NCBI RefSeq assembly: GCF_021440195.1
Contig: NZ_JAJTSZ010000004.1
Coordinates: 372,001-436,000, forward strand
DNA from: Dyadobacter sp. CY356
Lineage (GTDB): Bacteria; Bacteroidota; Bacteroidia; Cytophagales; Spirosomataceae
DNA length: 64,000 nucleotides
Direction: 5' to 3'
The position numbers were made by a program, and so were the translations under genes. Shown piece after piece: positions 44,819-53,240 of the stretch (positions are counted from its first letter, which is position 1; each line of letters begins with the position of its first letter). Under the pieces are notes generated by a model. The model was not told the origin of the DNA. It saw nothing but the letters and a program-made list of their open reading frames with translations, and did not search any database.

Positions 44819-45115
44819 TTATTTCTTATCAAGGGTCGAAACCGTATAACCGCTCCCGTTCATTCCTTCTTCATAATCTACCAAAACACCAAGAACATAC
44901 ATTAAATGCCGCTTGTCAATGATTACCTTAACACCGTCAATTTTGTAGATCTGGTCAAATCCCGAAGCAGTATCAAATCCCAATAAAAATGTTCCGCTGC
45001 ATCCGCCACCACGCAACCCTACTCTTAAACCGTAGGTATCTGGTATTTTATTAGCTTCCAGCGTGGTGACAATTTCAAGCCTGGCCTTGTCTGTAATTTG
45101 AATTGGGTTTTCCAT
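44819..45115 (-). CDS. A-type iron-sulfur carrier-like protein lacking the C-terminal Cys pair
   Basis: ATG 45115 (MENPIQITDKA) gives 98 aa. The fold is that of IscA/SufA/HesB: ITDKARLEIVTTL, YGLRVGLRGGGCSGTFLLGF, VKVIIDKRHLMYVLGVLVDYEEGMNGSGY. The first cluster ligand (Cys38, in GGCSG) is present, but the usual C-terminal NPNA..CxC segment is absent: the protein ends YTVSTLDKK. No frame downstream restores the cysteines, so this looks like a genuine loss rather than a sequencing frameshift. Confidence 0.8.
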   Translation of the reverse strand: MENPIQITDKARLEIVTTLEANKIPDTYGLRVGLRGGGCSGTFLLGFDTASGFDQIYKIDGVKVIIDKRHLMYVLGVLVDYEEGMNGSGYTVSTLDKK

Positions 45116-45363
45116 GACACTCAATAATAATTACCTTTCAAAAATAATTGCCCGATAAACAATTCAGATCTTAAAAGGATCGAAATAAACCTTGGCAAAC
45201 CTATGTATCATCCCGGAAACTTGCCCGCACATACATAGGTTTGCTACAAGTTAACAGCAATTATGTTTTTTGAATTCGTATTTAATTCACTTTCTGCCTT
45301 CTAATTTTCAGTTATCTTGTAATTTCGCACATTGATGCGTTACAAAATACTATAAATAAAGCT

Positions 45364-45882
45364 ATGGAGTATTACTCACTTATTACCGTTCTTATACTTG
45401 GTGCCATTGTAACTTATGGTATGTATCTGACCATTACCACAGTTGCTGAAAAAGTTTTTGACAAACAAAAAAATGATATCCGCAGCAAAAATATTGAAAT
45501 TACATTACCACTTCGTTTGCAGGCTTACGAACGGATGTGTTTGTTTTTAGAACGAATTACGCCAAATAATTTGTTATTAAGACTGGTAGCCTCCGCCGGA
45601 AACGCACTGGAATTACAGCAAATACTTTTATACGAAATCCGTGAGGAATATAACCACAACCTGGCTCAGCAAATTTACATAAGCATTGATGCCTGGGGAC
45701 AAGTTTCCAACGCAATGAATGAGATTGTTTCCGTAATTAACCAGGCTGCTGTTGAAGTCGATGCGGAAGCACCCGCTTCGGAGCTTGCTAAAAAGATCTT
45801 TGCGCAGGTTATCCAACAGGAAATTCAGCCTACCACACATGCCTTGAAGTTTGTGAAAGAGGAAATCCAGAGGTTATTTTAA
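45364..45882 (+). CDS. Membrane-anchored hypothetical protein conserved in shape (DUF7935-like)
   Basis: The 172-aa protein has one N-terminal membrane helix (about 6-27) and a helical cytoplasmic domain: ITLPLRLQAYERMCLFLERITPNNLLLRL, ILLYEIREEYNHNLAQQIYIS, WGQVSNAMNEIVSVINQAA. I recall this pattern from an uncharacterised Bacteroidota family upstream of mutS2-like genes, but give no function. It precedes mutS2 by 67 bp on the same strand. Confidence 0.65.
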   Translation: MEYYSLITVLILGAIVTYGMYLTITTVAEKVFDKQKNDIRSKNIEITLPLRLQAYERMCLFLERITPNNLLLRLVASAGNALELQQILLYEIREEYNHNLAQQIYISIDAWGQVSNAMNEIVSVINQAAVEVDAEAPASELAKKIFAQVIQQEIQPTTHALKFVKEEIQRLF

Positions 45883-45949
45883 AATGATTGTCTGCTTGAT
45901 TTGAAACGTTAAATTTCAATCAGACTATTTCAAAATCAGAAATATTAGA

Positions 45950-48358
45950 ATGTTATACCCCAATACGATTGAACAAAAATTAGGTTTTGACAAACTGCGC
46001 GAACTATTAAAAGAAGCGTGTATAAGTCCATTGGGGCGTGGTTTTGTTGAAAAAATCCGTTTTTCCGACAATTTTGGTATGGTTGAAAAACTCGTAAGCC
46101 AAACTGCCGAAATGAAACGTGTTATGGAAATCGGAGAAGATTTCCCTTCTCAAAATTATATTGACGCCACACCATATCTGAAACGTGCAAGCATTGAAGG
46201 TATGCTGCTAACCCTGGAAGAATTTTCAGATTTAAAAGCATCACTTCAAACCATCCGTCTTTGCCTGCGTTTTTTTGCCAATCAGGAACCTGAGTCATTT
46301 CCGCTTTTGAGTGAATATGCCAAAACTGTTCGTGTTGATAAAGCGATTACAGATTCAATCGATAAGATCATTGATGACCGCGGACAAATTCGTGATACTG
46401 CTTCGCCGGAACTGGCAAGAATCAGAAAAAAACTGATCTCCGAACAGGCCGGAATTCGTAAAAAACTGGATACCATGCTCCGCACTGCCAAAAGCAGTGG
46501 CTGGATCAGTGAAGATGTTTCGCTGACGGTAAGAAATGGCAGGATGGTAATTCCTCTTGCGGCTGAGCATAAGCGTAAGTTAAAAGGATTTATTCATGAT
46601 GAATCCTCAACCGGTCAAACCGTTTTCATAGAACCAACGGATGTTTTTGAATCCAATAATGAAATCAGAGAACTGGAATATGAAGAGCGCCGGGAAATAA
46701 ACCGCATACTAATGCATTTGACGGATCAGTTACGGCCATTTGTTCCTGATCTTCAAAAGGCATATTCTTTTTTAGGTTTAATGGATTTCCTGCGGGCAAA
46801 GGCAAAAATTGCTATTCAAATGAATGCAACAAATCCAACTTTTGTAAACAAACAGTTCGTTGATTGGAAAGATGCCAGACATCCGCTTTTGCATTTATCA
46901 TTCCAAAAACAAGTAAAAAAAGTTGTCCCACTGAATATTCAGTTGCAGGACAAACAGAGAATTCTGATTGTTTCAGGACCCAATGCCGGGGGGAAATCTG
47001 TTTCCTTAAAAACGGTTGGATTGATCCAGTATATGCATCAATGCGGACTTCTGGTACCGATGGCGGACGGATCTTCCATGGGGTTTTTCCAGAATATTTT
47101 TATTGATATTGGTGATGAACAGTCGCTGGAAAATGATCTGAGTACTTACAGCTCACATCTTACCAACATGCGACATTTTCTTACTCTGGCCAATAAAAGA
47201 ACTCTTTTCCTGATTGATGAATTTGGAACCGGAACGGAACCTGGACTCGGTGGAGCCATCGCAGAAGCAATCCTGGAAGACCTGACCAAATCCGGTGCTT
47301 ATGGCGTGATCAATACCCATTATACTAATTTAAAAGTCCTGGCCGATAAAACAGAAGGTCTGGTTAATGGTGCCATGAGATTTGATGGAGAACATCTGGA
47401 ACCGATTTATCAACTTGAAATCGGAAGACCCGGAAGCTCTTTTGCCTTTGAAATCGCGTCAAAAATCGGTTTGCCGAATACGGTTATCAACCGGGCCAAA
47501 GAAAAACTGGGAACACAGCAGGTCAATTTTGAAAAATTACTGAAAGAACTGGATATTGAACGCAAGGTTTTTGCGGAAAAAAATATTGAACTCGGTATCA
47601 AAGAAAGAAAAGCTGCTCAGCAACTTTCTGAATATACCAGATTAAAATCCGATCTGGAAAATAACGAGAAAAAGCTGGTCAATGATGCAAAACAAAGAGC
47701 GAAAAACTTATTGTCGGACGCAAATCAGCTTATTGAAAATACAATCCGGGAAATAAAAGAAAATAAAGCAGAAAAGGAGAAGACAAAAACGGTACGTACA
47801 AACCTTGAAGATTTTGGTAAAAAGAACCTGAAACTGGAAGAAGTCGAAGAGCTTCCGTCGGAAGATAATGTTTTTGAACCGGAAGACGGAGCGATTGCTG
47901 TTGGTAGTTACGTCCGGATTTTAGGACAAACCGCAATTGGTGAAGTTCTTGCGCTAAAAGGAAAAGATGTAGAAATCCGGATTGGAGATCTAAAATCGAA
48001 TATCAAACTAAACCGTCTTGAAAAAGTTTCTAATAAAACATACAAGGCGGCAACAGGTGAGAAGAAATTGAAAACATCTTCAAAAGGCGTTGATTTGAAC
48101 GAACGGATGATGAATTTTAGTTTTAATCTGGACATTCGTGGAAAACGCGGCGAAGAAGCTTTGGGCGTTTTGGATTCGTTTATGGATAATGCCATAATGC
48201 TCGGCTACGATGAGCTGCGTGTTGTGCACGGTAAAGGTGACGGAATCTTGCGAACGCTTGTGCGGAATCATTTGCGTGGCTATTCACACGTTTCTGGTAT
48301 GCAGGATGAACATGCAGATCGTGGCGGAGCAGGTGTGACAATTGTGAAATTGAAATAG
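45950..48358 (+). CDS. mutS2: MutS2 endonuclease / ribosome-rescue ATPase
   Basis: The 802-aa protein has the MutS core without the mismatch-recognition domain, a Walker A GPNAGGKS (343-350) followed by SLKT, a Walker B LFLIDEFGTGTEPG, a coiled-coil region (about 510-610) and a C-terminal Smr domain (about 722-802; LDIRGKRGEEALGVLDSF, DELRVVHGKGDGILRT). MutS2 suppresses recombination in some species and splits collided ribosomes in Bacillus. The length is normal. A bidirectional terminator follows. Confidence 0.93.
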   Translation: MLYPNTIEQKLGFDKLRELLKEACISPLGRGFVEKIRFSDNFGMVEKLVSQTAEMKRVMEIGEDFPSQNYIDATPYLKRASIEGMLLTLEEFSDLKASLQTIRLCLRFFANQEPESFPLLSEYAKTVRVDKAITDSIDKIIDDRGQIRDTASPELARIRKKLISEQAGIRKKLDTMLRTAKSSGWISEDVSLTVRNGRMVIPLAAEHKRKLKGFIHDESSTGQTVFIEPTDVFESNNEIRELEYEERREINRILMHLTDQLRPFVPDLQKAYSFLGLMDFLRAKAKIAIQMNATNPTFVNKQFVDWKDARHPLLHLSFQKQVKKVVPLNIQLQDKQRILIVSGPNAGGKSVSLKTVGLIQYMHQCGLLVPMADGSSMGFFQNIFIDIGDEQSLENDLSTYSSHLTNMRHFLTLANKRTLFLIDEFGTGTEPGLGGAIAEAILEDLTKSGAYGVINTHYTNLKVLADKTEGLVNGAMRFDGEHLEPIYQLEIGRPGSSFAFEIASKIGLPNTVINRAKEKLGTQQVNFEKLLKELDIERKVFAEKNIELGIKERKAAQQLSEYTRLKSDLENNEKKLVNDAKQRAKNLLSDANQLIENTIREIKENKAEKEKTKTVRTNLEDFGKKNLKLEEVEELPSEDNVFEPEDGAIAVGSYVRILGQTAIGEVLALKGKDVEIRIGDLKSNIKLNRLEKVSNKTYKAATGEKKLKTSSKGVDLNERMMNFSFNLDIRGKRGEEALGVLDSFMDNAIMLGYDELRVVHGKGDGILRTLVRNHLRGYSHVSGMQDEHADRGGAGVTIVKLK

Positions 48359-48387
48359 TTTATTTCCCGGATTTTGCGACGTGCAGC

Positions 48388-48413
48388 GTAGGGGTCACGC
48401 CTTGTGCTGACCC
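48388..48413. repeat. GTAGGGG palindromic interspersed repeat, copy 1
   Basis: It begins GTAGGGGTCACG and ends GTGCTGACCC, with GGGTCA/TGACCC arms able to pair. A related copy lies inverted at 48546-48572 across the mutS2 terminator. Confidence 0.45.
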
Positions 48414-48451
48414 GGAACTGCTAACCAAACCCTATTCGAGAAAATAAGAAA

Positions 48452-48487
48452 ATCAAAAAAGTCAGCCCACGGGCTGACTTTTTTGAT
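48452..48487. terminator. Bidirectional terminator between mutS2 and the MFS gene
   Basis: ATCAAAAAAGTCAGCCC (48452-48468) pairs perfectly with GGGCTGACTTTTTTGAT (48471-48487) around a two-base gap. Both convergent genes end within about 100 bp. Confidence 0.88.
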
Positions 48488-48545
48488 AATAGGAAATCTG
48501 GTTAATTCCGAAATCTGGATAATGGATAGTCCTATCCTCCGGGAA

Positions 48546-48572
48546 TAGGGCGACCACGAGGGTCGCCCCTAC
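48546..48572. repeat. GTAGGGG palindromic interspersed repeat, copy 2 (inverted)
   Basis: GGGCGACC (48548-48555) and GGTCGCCC (48561-48568) form an 8-bp stem. Read on the minus strand it starts GTAGGGGCGACC, like copy 1. Confidence 0.5.
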
Positions 48573-48584
48573 CTTCGCACCAAA

Positions 48585-49829
48585 TTACAATTGCGGCGAT
48601 TTTAATATTTCTGTTTGATCCACATATACCGGTCTTTTATTACCAATCCAGAAATAAAGAATAATAAACATAACCAAAGCCACAAGCGGGAACATAATCA
48701 TATTTTGCAAAGTTGCCTGTCCGGCAGCCAGTTCAGCCGCATCGCCAGTCACACCGGCAGCAGCCTGAACCGCTTTTTCATTATCAAGCCATTTTCCAAT
48801 AACAGGCTGGAAAATAGAAGTCGAGAACATTCCCATACCACCAACGATAGAAAGACCAAATGCACCTGTTTGAGGCATGTATTCAGCCACAAAGCCAAGC
48901 ATCGTCGGCCAGAAATAACATACACCTACTGCAAATAACATAGCAGCAAAGTAAACTAATCCACCTGTTGCGATACTCATCAGATAAATACCGATTGCAG
49001 CCATAACCGTAGAACTTAATAGAATTGTTAACGGATTAAGACGATGAACAATCGGACCGGCGAAGAAACGGCCAACCGCCATTAAACCCGTCACGCAAAC
49101 CAGAATAATCATCGGGCTCGCACCAACTTTTCCAAGAATTGGACCAACCCATTGTTCCGGACCAAATTCGGAGATAGCAGTAAATGCCATCGCAACCATG
49201 ATAAAGATATATAGCGGAGAAAGCATTGCTTTAAAATTACCCGCAGTATTTGCTTCAACTTTACTGACAGGGAATGTTTGTCCCCAGAAAAGTACTGCGT
49301 AGATAACGGCTGGAATGGTAATCACCCACATTTGCGCCTGCCAGTTGAAGCCGCCGTCGGTCATAAACTTAGAAATAAGACTTCCTACCACAATTCCACC
49401 TGGAAACCACATGTGAAAGCGGTTCATCATTTTATTCAAAGTACTACCTGAATAAGTGTCGGCGATCATCGGGTTACAGGCTGCTTCCGTACATCCATTA
49501 CCAAATCCGATGAAAAAAGTAGAAATCAGCAAACCCCAGAAACCTTGTGCATAAATGGTCAGGATTATCCCCAGTGCGTGACTGATAAAAGTTACAACAA
49601 TTATTCTTTTAGGGCCAACAACATTGTACAAAGCGCCAAACACGATCATGGCGATTGGAAAACCAAAAAACGCCATAGAATTGATGTATCCCAACTGCTC
49701 GCCGGACAAACTAAATTTTTCCCCTAGTTCGGTAAGTATACCTGCGCGGATACTGAATGAAAATGCAGTTGTAATAAGTGCAAAACAGCTTGCATTGAAA
49801 AGCCGAGAGCTATTTACTGGTTGAGCCAT
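48585..49829 (-). CDS. MFS transporter, probably for a sugar
   Basis: The 414-aa protein has 12 predicted helices and MFS loop motifs (GALYNVVGPKRI between helices 2 and 3; STFFIGFGNGCTEAACNPMIAD in helix 4 region; MNRFHMWFPGGIVVG in helix 5). The GFGNGCTEAACNP stretch resembles the FHS (fucose/glucose:H+ symporter) branch. It is divergent from two Gfo/Idh/MocA genes with a 240-bp shared promoter region, so it probably imports the substrate of that cluster. Substrate unproven. Confidence 0.8.
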   Translation of the reverse strand: MAQPVNSSRLFNASCFALITTAFSFSIRAGILTELGEKFSLSGEQLGYINSMAFFGFPIAMIVFGALYNVVGPKRIIVVTFISHALGIILTIYAQGFWGLLISTFFIGFGNGCTEAACNPMIADTYSGSTLNKMMNRFHMWFPGGIVVGSLISKFMTDGGFNWQAQMWVITIPAVIYAVLFWGQTFPVSKVEANTAGNFKAMLSPLYIFIMVAMAFTAISEFGPEQWVGPILGKVGASPMIILVCVTGLMAVGRFFAGPIVHRLNPLTILLSSTVMAAIGIYLMSIATGGLVYFAAMLFAVGVCYFWPTMLGFVAEYMPQTGAFGLSIVGGMGMFSTSIFQPVIGKWLDNEKAVQAAAGVTGDAAELAAGQATLQNMIMFPLVALVMFIILYFWIGNKRPVYVDQTEILKSPQL

Positions 49830-49991
49830 GCGTAGAAAAAATTAAATAAGTTAAAGGTTAAAATATATGAGAGTGACTAATTACGAACATTATGACAAGG
49901 AAATTGTATAAAAATTTCACAAAAAAAACAAATACTCATCAATTATACTACTCTATCTTTACGGACAGACATATTTTTTATATGTTAAATA

Positions 49992-49999
49992 TATCTTTG
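49992..49999 (+). promoter_or_regulatory. Candidate -7 box (TATCTTTG) of the sugar-catabolic cluster
   Basis: It matches TAnnTTTG, 70 bp upstream of the ATG at 50070. A second near match TATCTTTA lies at 49954-49961. Confidence 0.35.
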
Positions 50000-50069
50000 T
50001 AAGAAGTAAGAGTAATAGATACTACTCTTTATAAGTATAAAATCTTTTTGAAACTTTAAACCCAGAGGA

Positions 50070-51218
50070 ATGTCACGAAAGATAAGGATGGGTATGGTGG
50101 GAGGAACACTTGATGCTTTTATCGGAGGAGTTCACCGCCGTGCGGCCATCATGGATGGAGAAATAGAACTGGTTTGCGGCGCTTTCAGCTCGTCTCCCGA
50201 AAAATCAAAAGAGACTGGTAAAGCCCTTTATTTGCCCGAAGACCGCGTTTATGCAAATTTTGAGGAAATGATCCTTAAAGAAAAGCAGCTTCCGGAAGGA
50301 GAACGGATGGACTTCATTTCTGTTGTTACTCCCAATCACGTACATGCAGCGCCTACTAAACTTGCTCTTGAAAACGGCTTTCACGTTGTATGCGATAAGC
50401 CAATTACACTTAATGTAAAAGAAGCAGAAGAAATTGTGGAACTGGTAGAAAAAACCGGACTGATTTTCTGTCTGACACATAATTATACCGGTTATCCGAT
50501 GGTTAAAGAAGCAAAAGAAATGATTGCTTCGGGTGCGATTGGGAAAATACGGAAAGTAATTGTGGAATATCCGCAGGGCTGGCTTTCAACGATGGTTGAG
50601 GTAACCGGCAACAAACAAGCTGCCTGGCGTACTGATCCTAGTAAATCCGGGGCAGGCGGAAGCCTTGGCGATATTGGAACTCATGCCGAAAACCTTGCAG
50701 AATATATCACCGGATTAAAAATCACGCAGCTTTGCGCAGACTTAACCATTTTTGTTGAAGGTCGCCAGCTTGATGATGATGCTAATATTTTATTACGTTT
50801 CAACAATGGAGCGAAAGGTATTTTACAGGACAGCCAGATTGCAAACGGAGAAGAAAACGATTTGAACATTCGTATTTACGGAGAAACCGGCGGATTGCAG
50901 TGGAGACAAATGGAGCCTAATACACTTATCCATAAAACCCAGCAAGGGATGAGACATATCCGTACTGGTGTTGGTAATTTATCAAAAGCGGCGCAGGTTC
51001 ATACAAGAATTCCGGCAGGCCATCCGGAAGGATACTTTGAAGCATTTGCTAATCTATACCGGAACTTCGCAATCCACGTCCGTGCACATCAGGAAGGAAG
51101 AAAAGCAGATCCTGTCTATGATTTCCCTACTGCACAAGATGGTTTACGCGGAATGAGGTTTGTCGAAACCGTGCTGGCGTCTGATAAGTCTGACACAAAA
51201 TGGACAACTTTTGAGTAG
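50070..51218 (+). CDS. Gfo/Idh/MocA-family oxidoreductase, first copy
   Basis: The 382-aa NAD(P)-dependent dehydrogenase has an N-terminal Rossmann fold (IRMGMVGGTLDAFIGGVH), the nucleotide/substrate motif CDKPITLNVKEAEE near 110, and the C-terminal alpha/beta domain with GGSLGDIGTHAENLAEYITGL, whose Asp and His are the usual catalytic pair. An oddity is the rather unusual GG-TLDAFIG loop in place of GxGxxG. It is the first gene of a sugar cluster with the second copy 108 bp downstream. Confidence 0.87.
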   Translation: MSRKIRMGMVGGTLDAFIGGVHRRAAIMDGEIELVCGAFSSSPEKSKETGKALYLPEDRVYANFEEMILKEKQLPEGERMDFISVVTPNHVHAAPTKLALENGFHVVCDKPITLNVKEAEEIVELVEKTGLIFCLTHNYTGYPMVKEAKEMIASGAIGKIRKVIVEYPQGWLSTMVEVTGNKQAAWRTDPSKSGAGGSLGDIGTHAENLAEYITGLKITQLCADLTIFVEGRQLDDDANILLRFNNGAKGILQDSQIANGEENDLNIRIYGETGGLQWRQMEPNTLIHKTQQGMRHIRTGVGNLSKAAQVHTRIPAGHPEGYFEAFANLYRNFAIHVRAHQEGRKADPVYDFPTAQDGLRGMRFVETVLASDKSDTKWTTFE

Positions 51219-51326
51219 ATAATAAACGGATTCGTATTTGAAGATCGGAAACCGTTCCGGTCTTCTTTTCTGATACGCTTATCCACGTTTAGATATAATT
51301 TTCACCTTTCACTTTTTACCAGGTTT

Positions 51327-52472
51327 ATGAATAAAATAAAAGTTGGTGTAGTTGGAACCGGTTTTATTGGTCCTGCCCATATCGAAGCATTAAGACGCTT
51401 GCCAAATGTAGAAGTAGCAGCACTTTGCGAAGTAACCGCAGAAATTGCACAACAAAAAGCTGACGGATTAGGCATTCCACGCGCTTACACTTTCGATGAA
51501 TTGTTGAAGCAGGACGATATTACCGTTATCCATATCTGTACACCAAACTTCCTTCACTATTCGCAGTCGAAAGCCGCTTTGCTGGCCGGAAAACATGTTA
51601 TTTGTGAAAAACCACTTGCCAAAGATTTAGTTGAAGCAGAAGAACTGGTTGAACTTGCAGCGAAAACCGGTCTGGTAAATGCTGTACATTTCAATTTGCG
51701 TTATTATCCATTGGCCCGTCAGATGAAGTCTATGCGTGAGCGTGGCGAATTGGGGGAGATTTATTCTTTCATCGGTTCATATCTTCAAGACTGGCTGTTT
51801 TATGAAACTGATTATAACTGGCGTCTTGAACCGGACAAATCCGGTGATTCCCGCGCGATTGCCGATATCGGCTCTCACTTGATGGATATACTTGAATATA
51901 TCACAGGTTTGAAAACGGTTGAAGTTCTTGCAGATTTCAACACAATTCACAAGACGCGTAAAAAACCGTTGAAACCGGTAGAAACATATTCAGGAAAAAT
52001 GCTTCAGCCGGAAGATTACGCTGATGTACCTATCACGACAGAAGATCATGCGAATGTGCTTCTTCGTTTTGATAACGGAAGCAAAGGTGTAATTACTGTT
52101 TCCCAGGTTTCAGCTGGTCGTAAAAACCGTATGACGCTGGAAATTTCAGGTTCGAAGAAAACTTTCAACTGGACTTCCGAAGCACCAAATGAAATGTGGA
52201 TTGGTAACCGTGACAAGAGTAATGAAATTTTAATGCGTGATCCATCGCTCGTAAATGACGATGTTCGCTCACTAATCACTTTCCCAGGCGGACACAACGA
52301 AGGTTTTCCGGATACATCAAAACAAATGTTCAAGGAAGTTTACGCAGCCATCGCAGAAGGCAAACAGCCAGAAAACCCAACTTTCCCAACTTTTGCTGAT
52401 GGATACCGTGAACTTTTGATCTGTGAAAGAATTTTGGAGAGCAATAAGAAGCAGGCTTGGGTAACGGTTTAA
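51327..52472 (+). CDS. Gfo/Idh/MocA-family oxidoreductase, second copy
   Basis: The 381-aa protein has a canonical GVVGTGFIGPAHIEAL Rossmann loop, CEKPLAKDLVEAEEL (Lys-Pro motif near 95) and a C-terminal catalytic domain with RAIADIGSHLMDILEYITGLK. It differs clearly from the first copy and is not a recent duplicate. In the thuAB type of trehalose pathway a Gfo/Idh/MocA enzyme oxidises sugar C3; that role is only a possibility here. The stop at 52472 abuts the first 8-bp repeat arm of the inserted cassette. Confidence 0.88.
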   Translation: MNKIKVGVVGTGFIGPAHIEALRRLPNVEVAALCEVTAEIAQQKADGLGIPRAYTFDELLKQDDITVIHICTPNFLHYSQSKAALLAGKHVICEKPLAKDLVEAEELVELAAKTGLVNAVHFNLRYYPLARQMKSMRERGELGEIYSFIGSYLQDWLFYETDYNWRLEPDKSGDSRAIADIGSHLMDILEYITGLKTVEVLADFNTIHKTRKKPLKPVETYSGKMLQPEDYADVPITTEDHANVLLRFDNGSKGVITVSQVSAGRKNRMTLEISGSKKTFNWTSEAPNEMWIGNRDKSNEILMRDPSLVNDDVRSLITFPGGHNEGFPDTSKQMFKEVYAAIAEGKQPENPTFPTFADGYRELLICERILESNKKQAWVTV

Positions 52473-52480
52473 TTTTGAAT

Positions 52481-52686
52481 GAGTGAATAAAGGAATGAGA
52501 GAGTGAGTGAATGATAGAATGAGTGAATATTTGGCTCATTAGGATTTCTTGATATGAATATAATTTAGGCAAGGAATAACAATACTATACAATGGGGAAA
52601 GCAATTCAAGCAACTAAGTTTGTTCCACCCCATTCTATCATTCTATCATTCACTCATTTTCCAATTCACTCACTTTATCATTCTAA
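52481..52686 (+). repeat. Octamer-armed repeat element, copy A
   Basis: The left arm is six 8-bp units (52481-52528: GAGTGAAT, AAAGGAAT, GAGAGAGT, GAGTGAAT, GATAGAAT, GAGTGAAT). The core is 102 bp (52529-52630), beginning ATTTGGCTCATT. The right arm is seven units of opposite sense (52631-52686: CATTCTAT, CATTCTAT, CATTCACT, CATTTTCC, AATTCACT, CACTTTAT, CATTCTAA). It ends 6 bp before the ATG of the four-helix-bundle gene. Confidence 0.8.
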
Positions 52687-52692
52687 ATTGAA

Positions 52693-53061
52693 ATGACACA
52701 CACTAAAGAAGAATTTATTGATGCTTTAAAAGACAGAACTAAACAATTTGTTTTACGAAGTATTAAATTATTTAAAGCTTTGCCTTCCTCGGAAGAAGCC
52801 CGAATTATTGGAAAACAATTTCTAAGATCAGCATCTTCGGTAGGAGCAAATTATCGGGCGGTTTGTAGAGCCAGAAGTAACAGAGAGTTTTTCGCCAAAC
52901 TAAGTATAACAGTCGAAGAAGCGGATGAATCTTTATTTTGGCTGGAAATAATTTCAGAATCCGGTATCTTGCCAATGGAAAAAATTAACAGTTTAATGAA
53001 TGAAGCAGAAGAAATAGTAAAAATTCTATCCAAAGCCAGAAGCAATTCTAGACATAATTAA
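52693..53061 (+). CDS. Four-helix-bundle protein (23S rRNA intervening-sequence protein family)
   Basis: The 122-aa protein matches the S23/IVP four-helix-bundle family (TIGR02436): FIDALKDRTKQFVLRSIKLFKALPSSEEARIIGKQ in the first part, FLRSASSVGANYRAVCRARSNREFFAKLSI with the conserved SVGAN-RA motif, then EEADESLFWLEII and LMNEAEEIVKIL. Relatives are encoded in 23S rRNA intervening sequences and the avd proteins of diversity-generating retroelements share the fold; no reverse transcriptase is present here. It is bracketed by two octamer-armed repeats. Confidence 0.9.
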   Translation: MTHTKEEFIDALKDRTKQFVLRSIKLFKALPSSEEARIIGKQFLRSASSVGANYRAVCRARSNREFFAKLSITVEEADESLFWLEIISESGILPMEKINSLMNEAEEIVKILSKARSNSRHN

Positions 53062-53064
53062 AAC

Positions 53065-53230
53065 GATAGAATGAGTGAGTGATAGAATCAGTGAATATTT
53101 GGCTCATTCAGTTTTCTCTAAAATGAATAATTTGGTCAGGATAATTTTAAAATTTATCCCAATCCAATACCAGTTCAAGCCTTCAAGTTTGTTCTGCCCA
53201 TTCTATCATTCAATCATTCTATCATTCAAA
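53065..53230 (+). repeat. Octamer-armed repeat element, copy B
   Basis: The left arm is four units (53065-53096: GATAGAAT, GAGTGAGT, GATAGAAT, CAGTGAAT), the core is again 102 bp (53097-53198) and begins ATTTGGCTCATT and ends near AAGTTTGTTCTGCC, and the right arm is four units of opposite sense (53199-53230: CATTCTAT, CATTCAAT, CATTCTAT, CATTCAAA). It ends 10 bp before the isomerase ATG. Core A and core B match best at their two ends. Confidence 0.8.
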
Positions 53231-53240
53231 ATTAAAACTC

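Larger units (their letters stand above)
52473..53240 (+). mobile_element. Repeat-bounded four-helix-bundle gene cassette
   Basis: Everything between the stop of the second dehydrogenase (52472) and the ATG of the isomerase (53241) consists of an element, a gene and a second copy of the element in the same orientation. It interrupts a cluster whose other genes belong together. No transposase, terminal inverted repeat of a known IS family or target duplication is seen, so mobility is inferred from the layout only. Confidence 0.55.

Noticed and set aside
44790-44860. Frameshift explaining the short Fe-S carrier protein
   Set aside because: Other frames downstream of the stop do not encode the missing NPNA..CxC segment, so the short C terminus is not a simple frameshift.
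48585-49829. Assignment of the MFS protein as a fucose or glucose permease
   Set aside because: Motifs resemble the FHS branch, but substrate residues cannot be judged by eye, so only a general sugar-transporter call is given.
52693-53061. Part of a 23S rRNA intervening sequence or a diversity-generating retroelement
   Set aside because: There is no rRNA sequence on either side, and no reverse transcriptase or template/variable repeat pair in the window.
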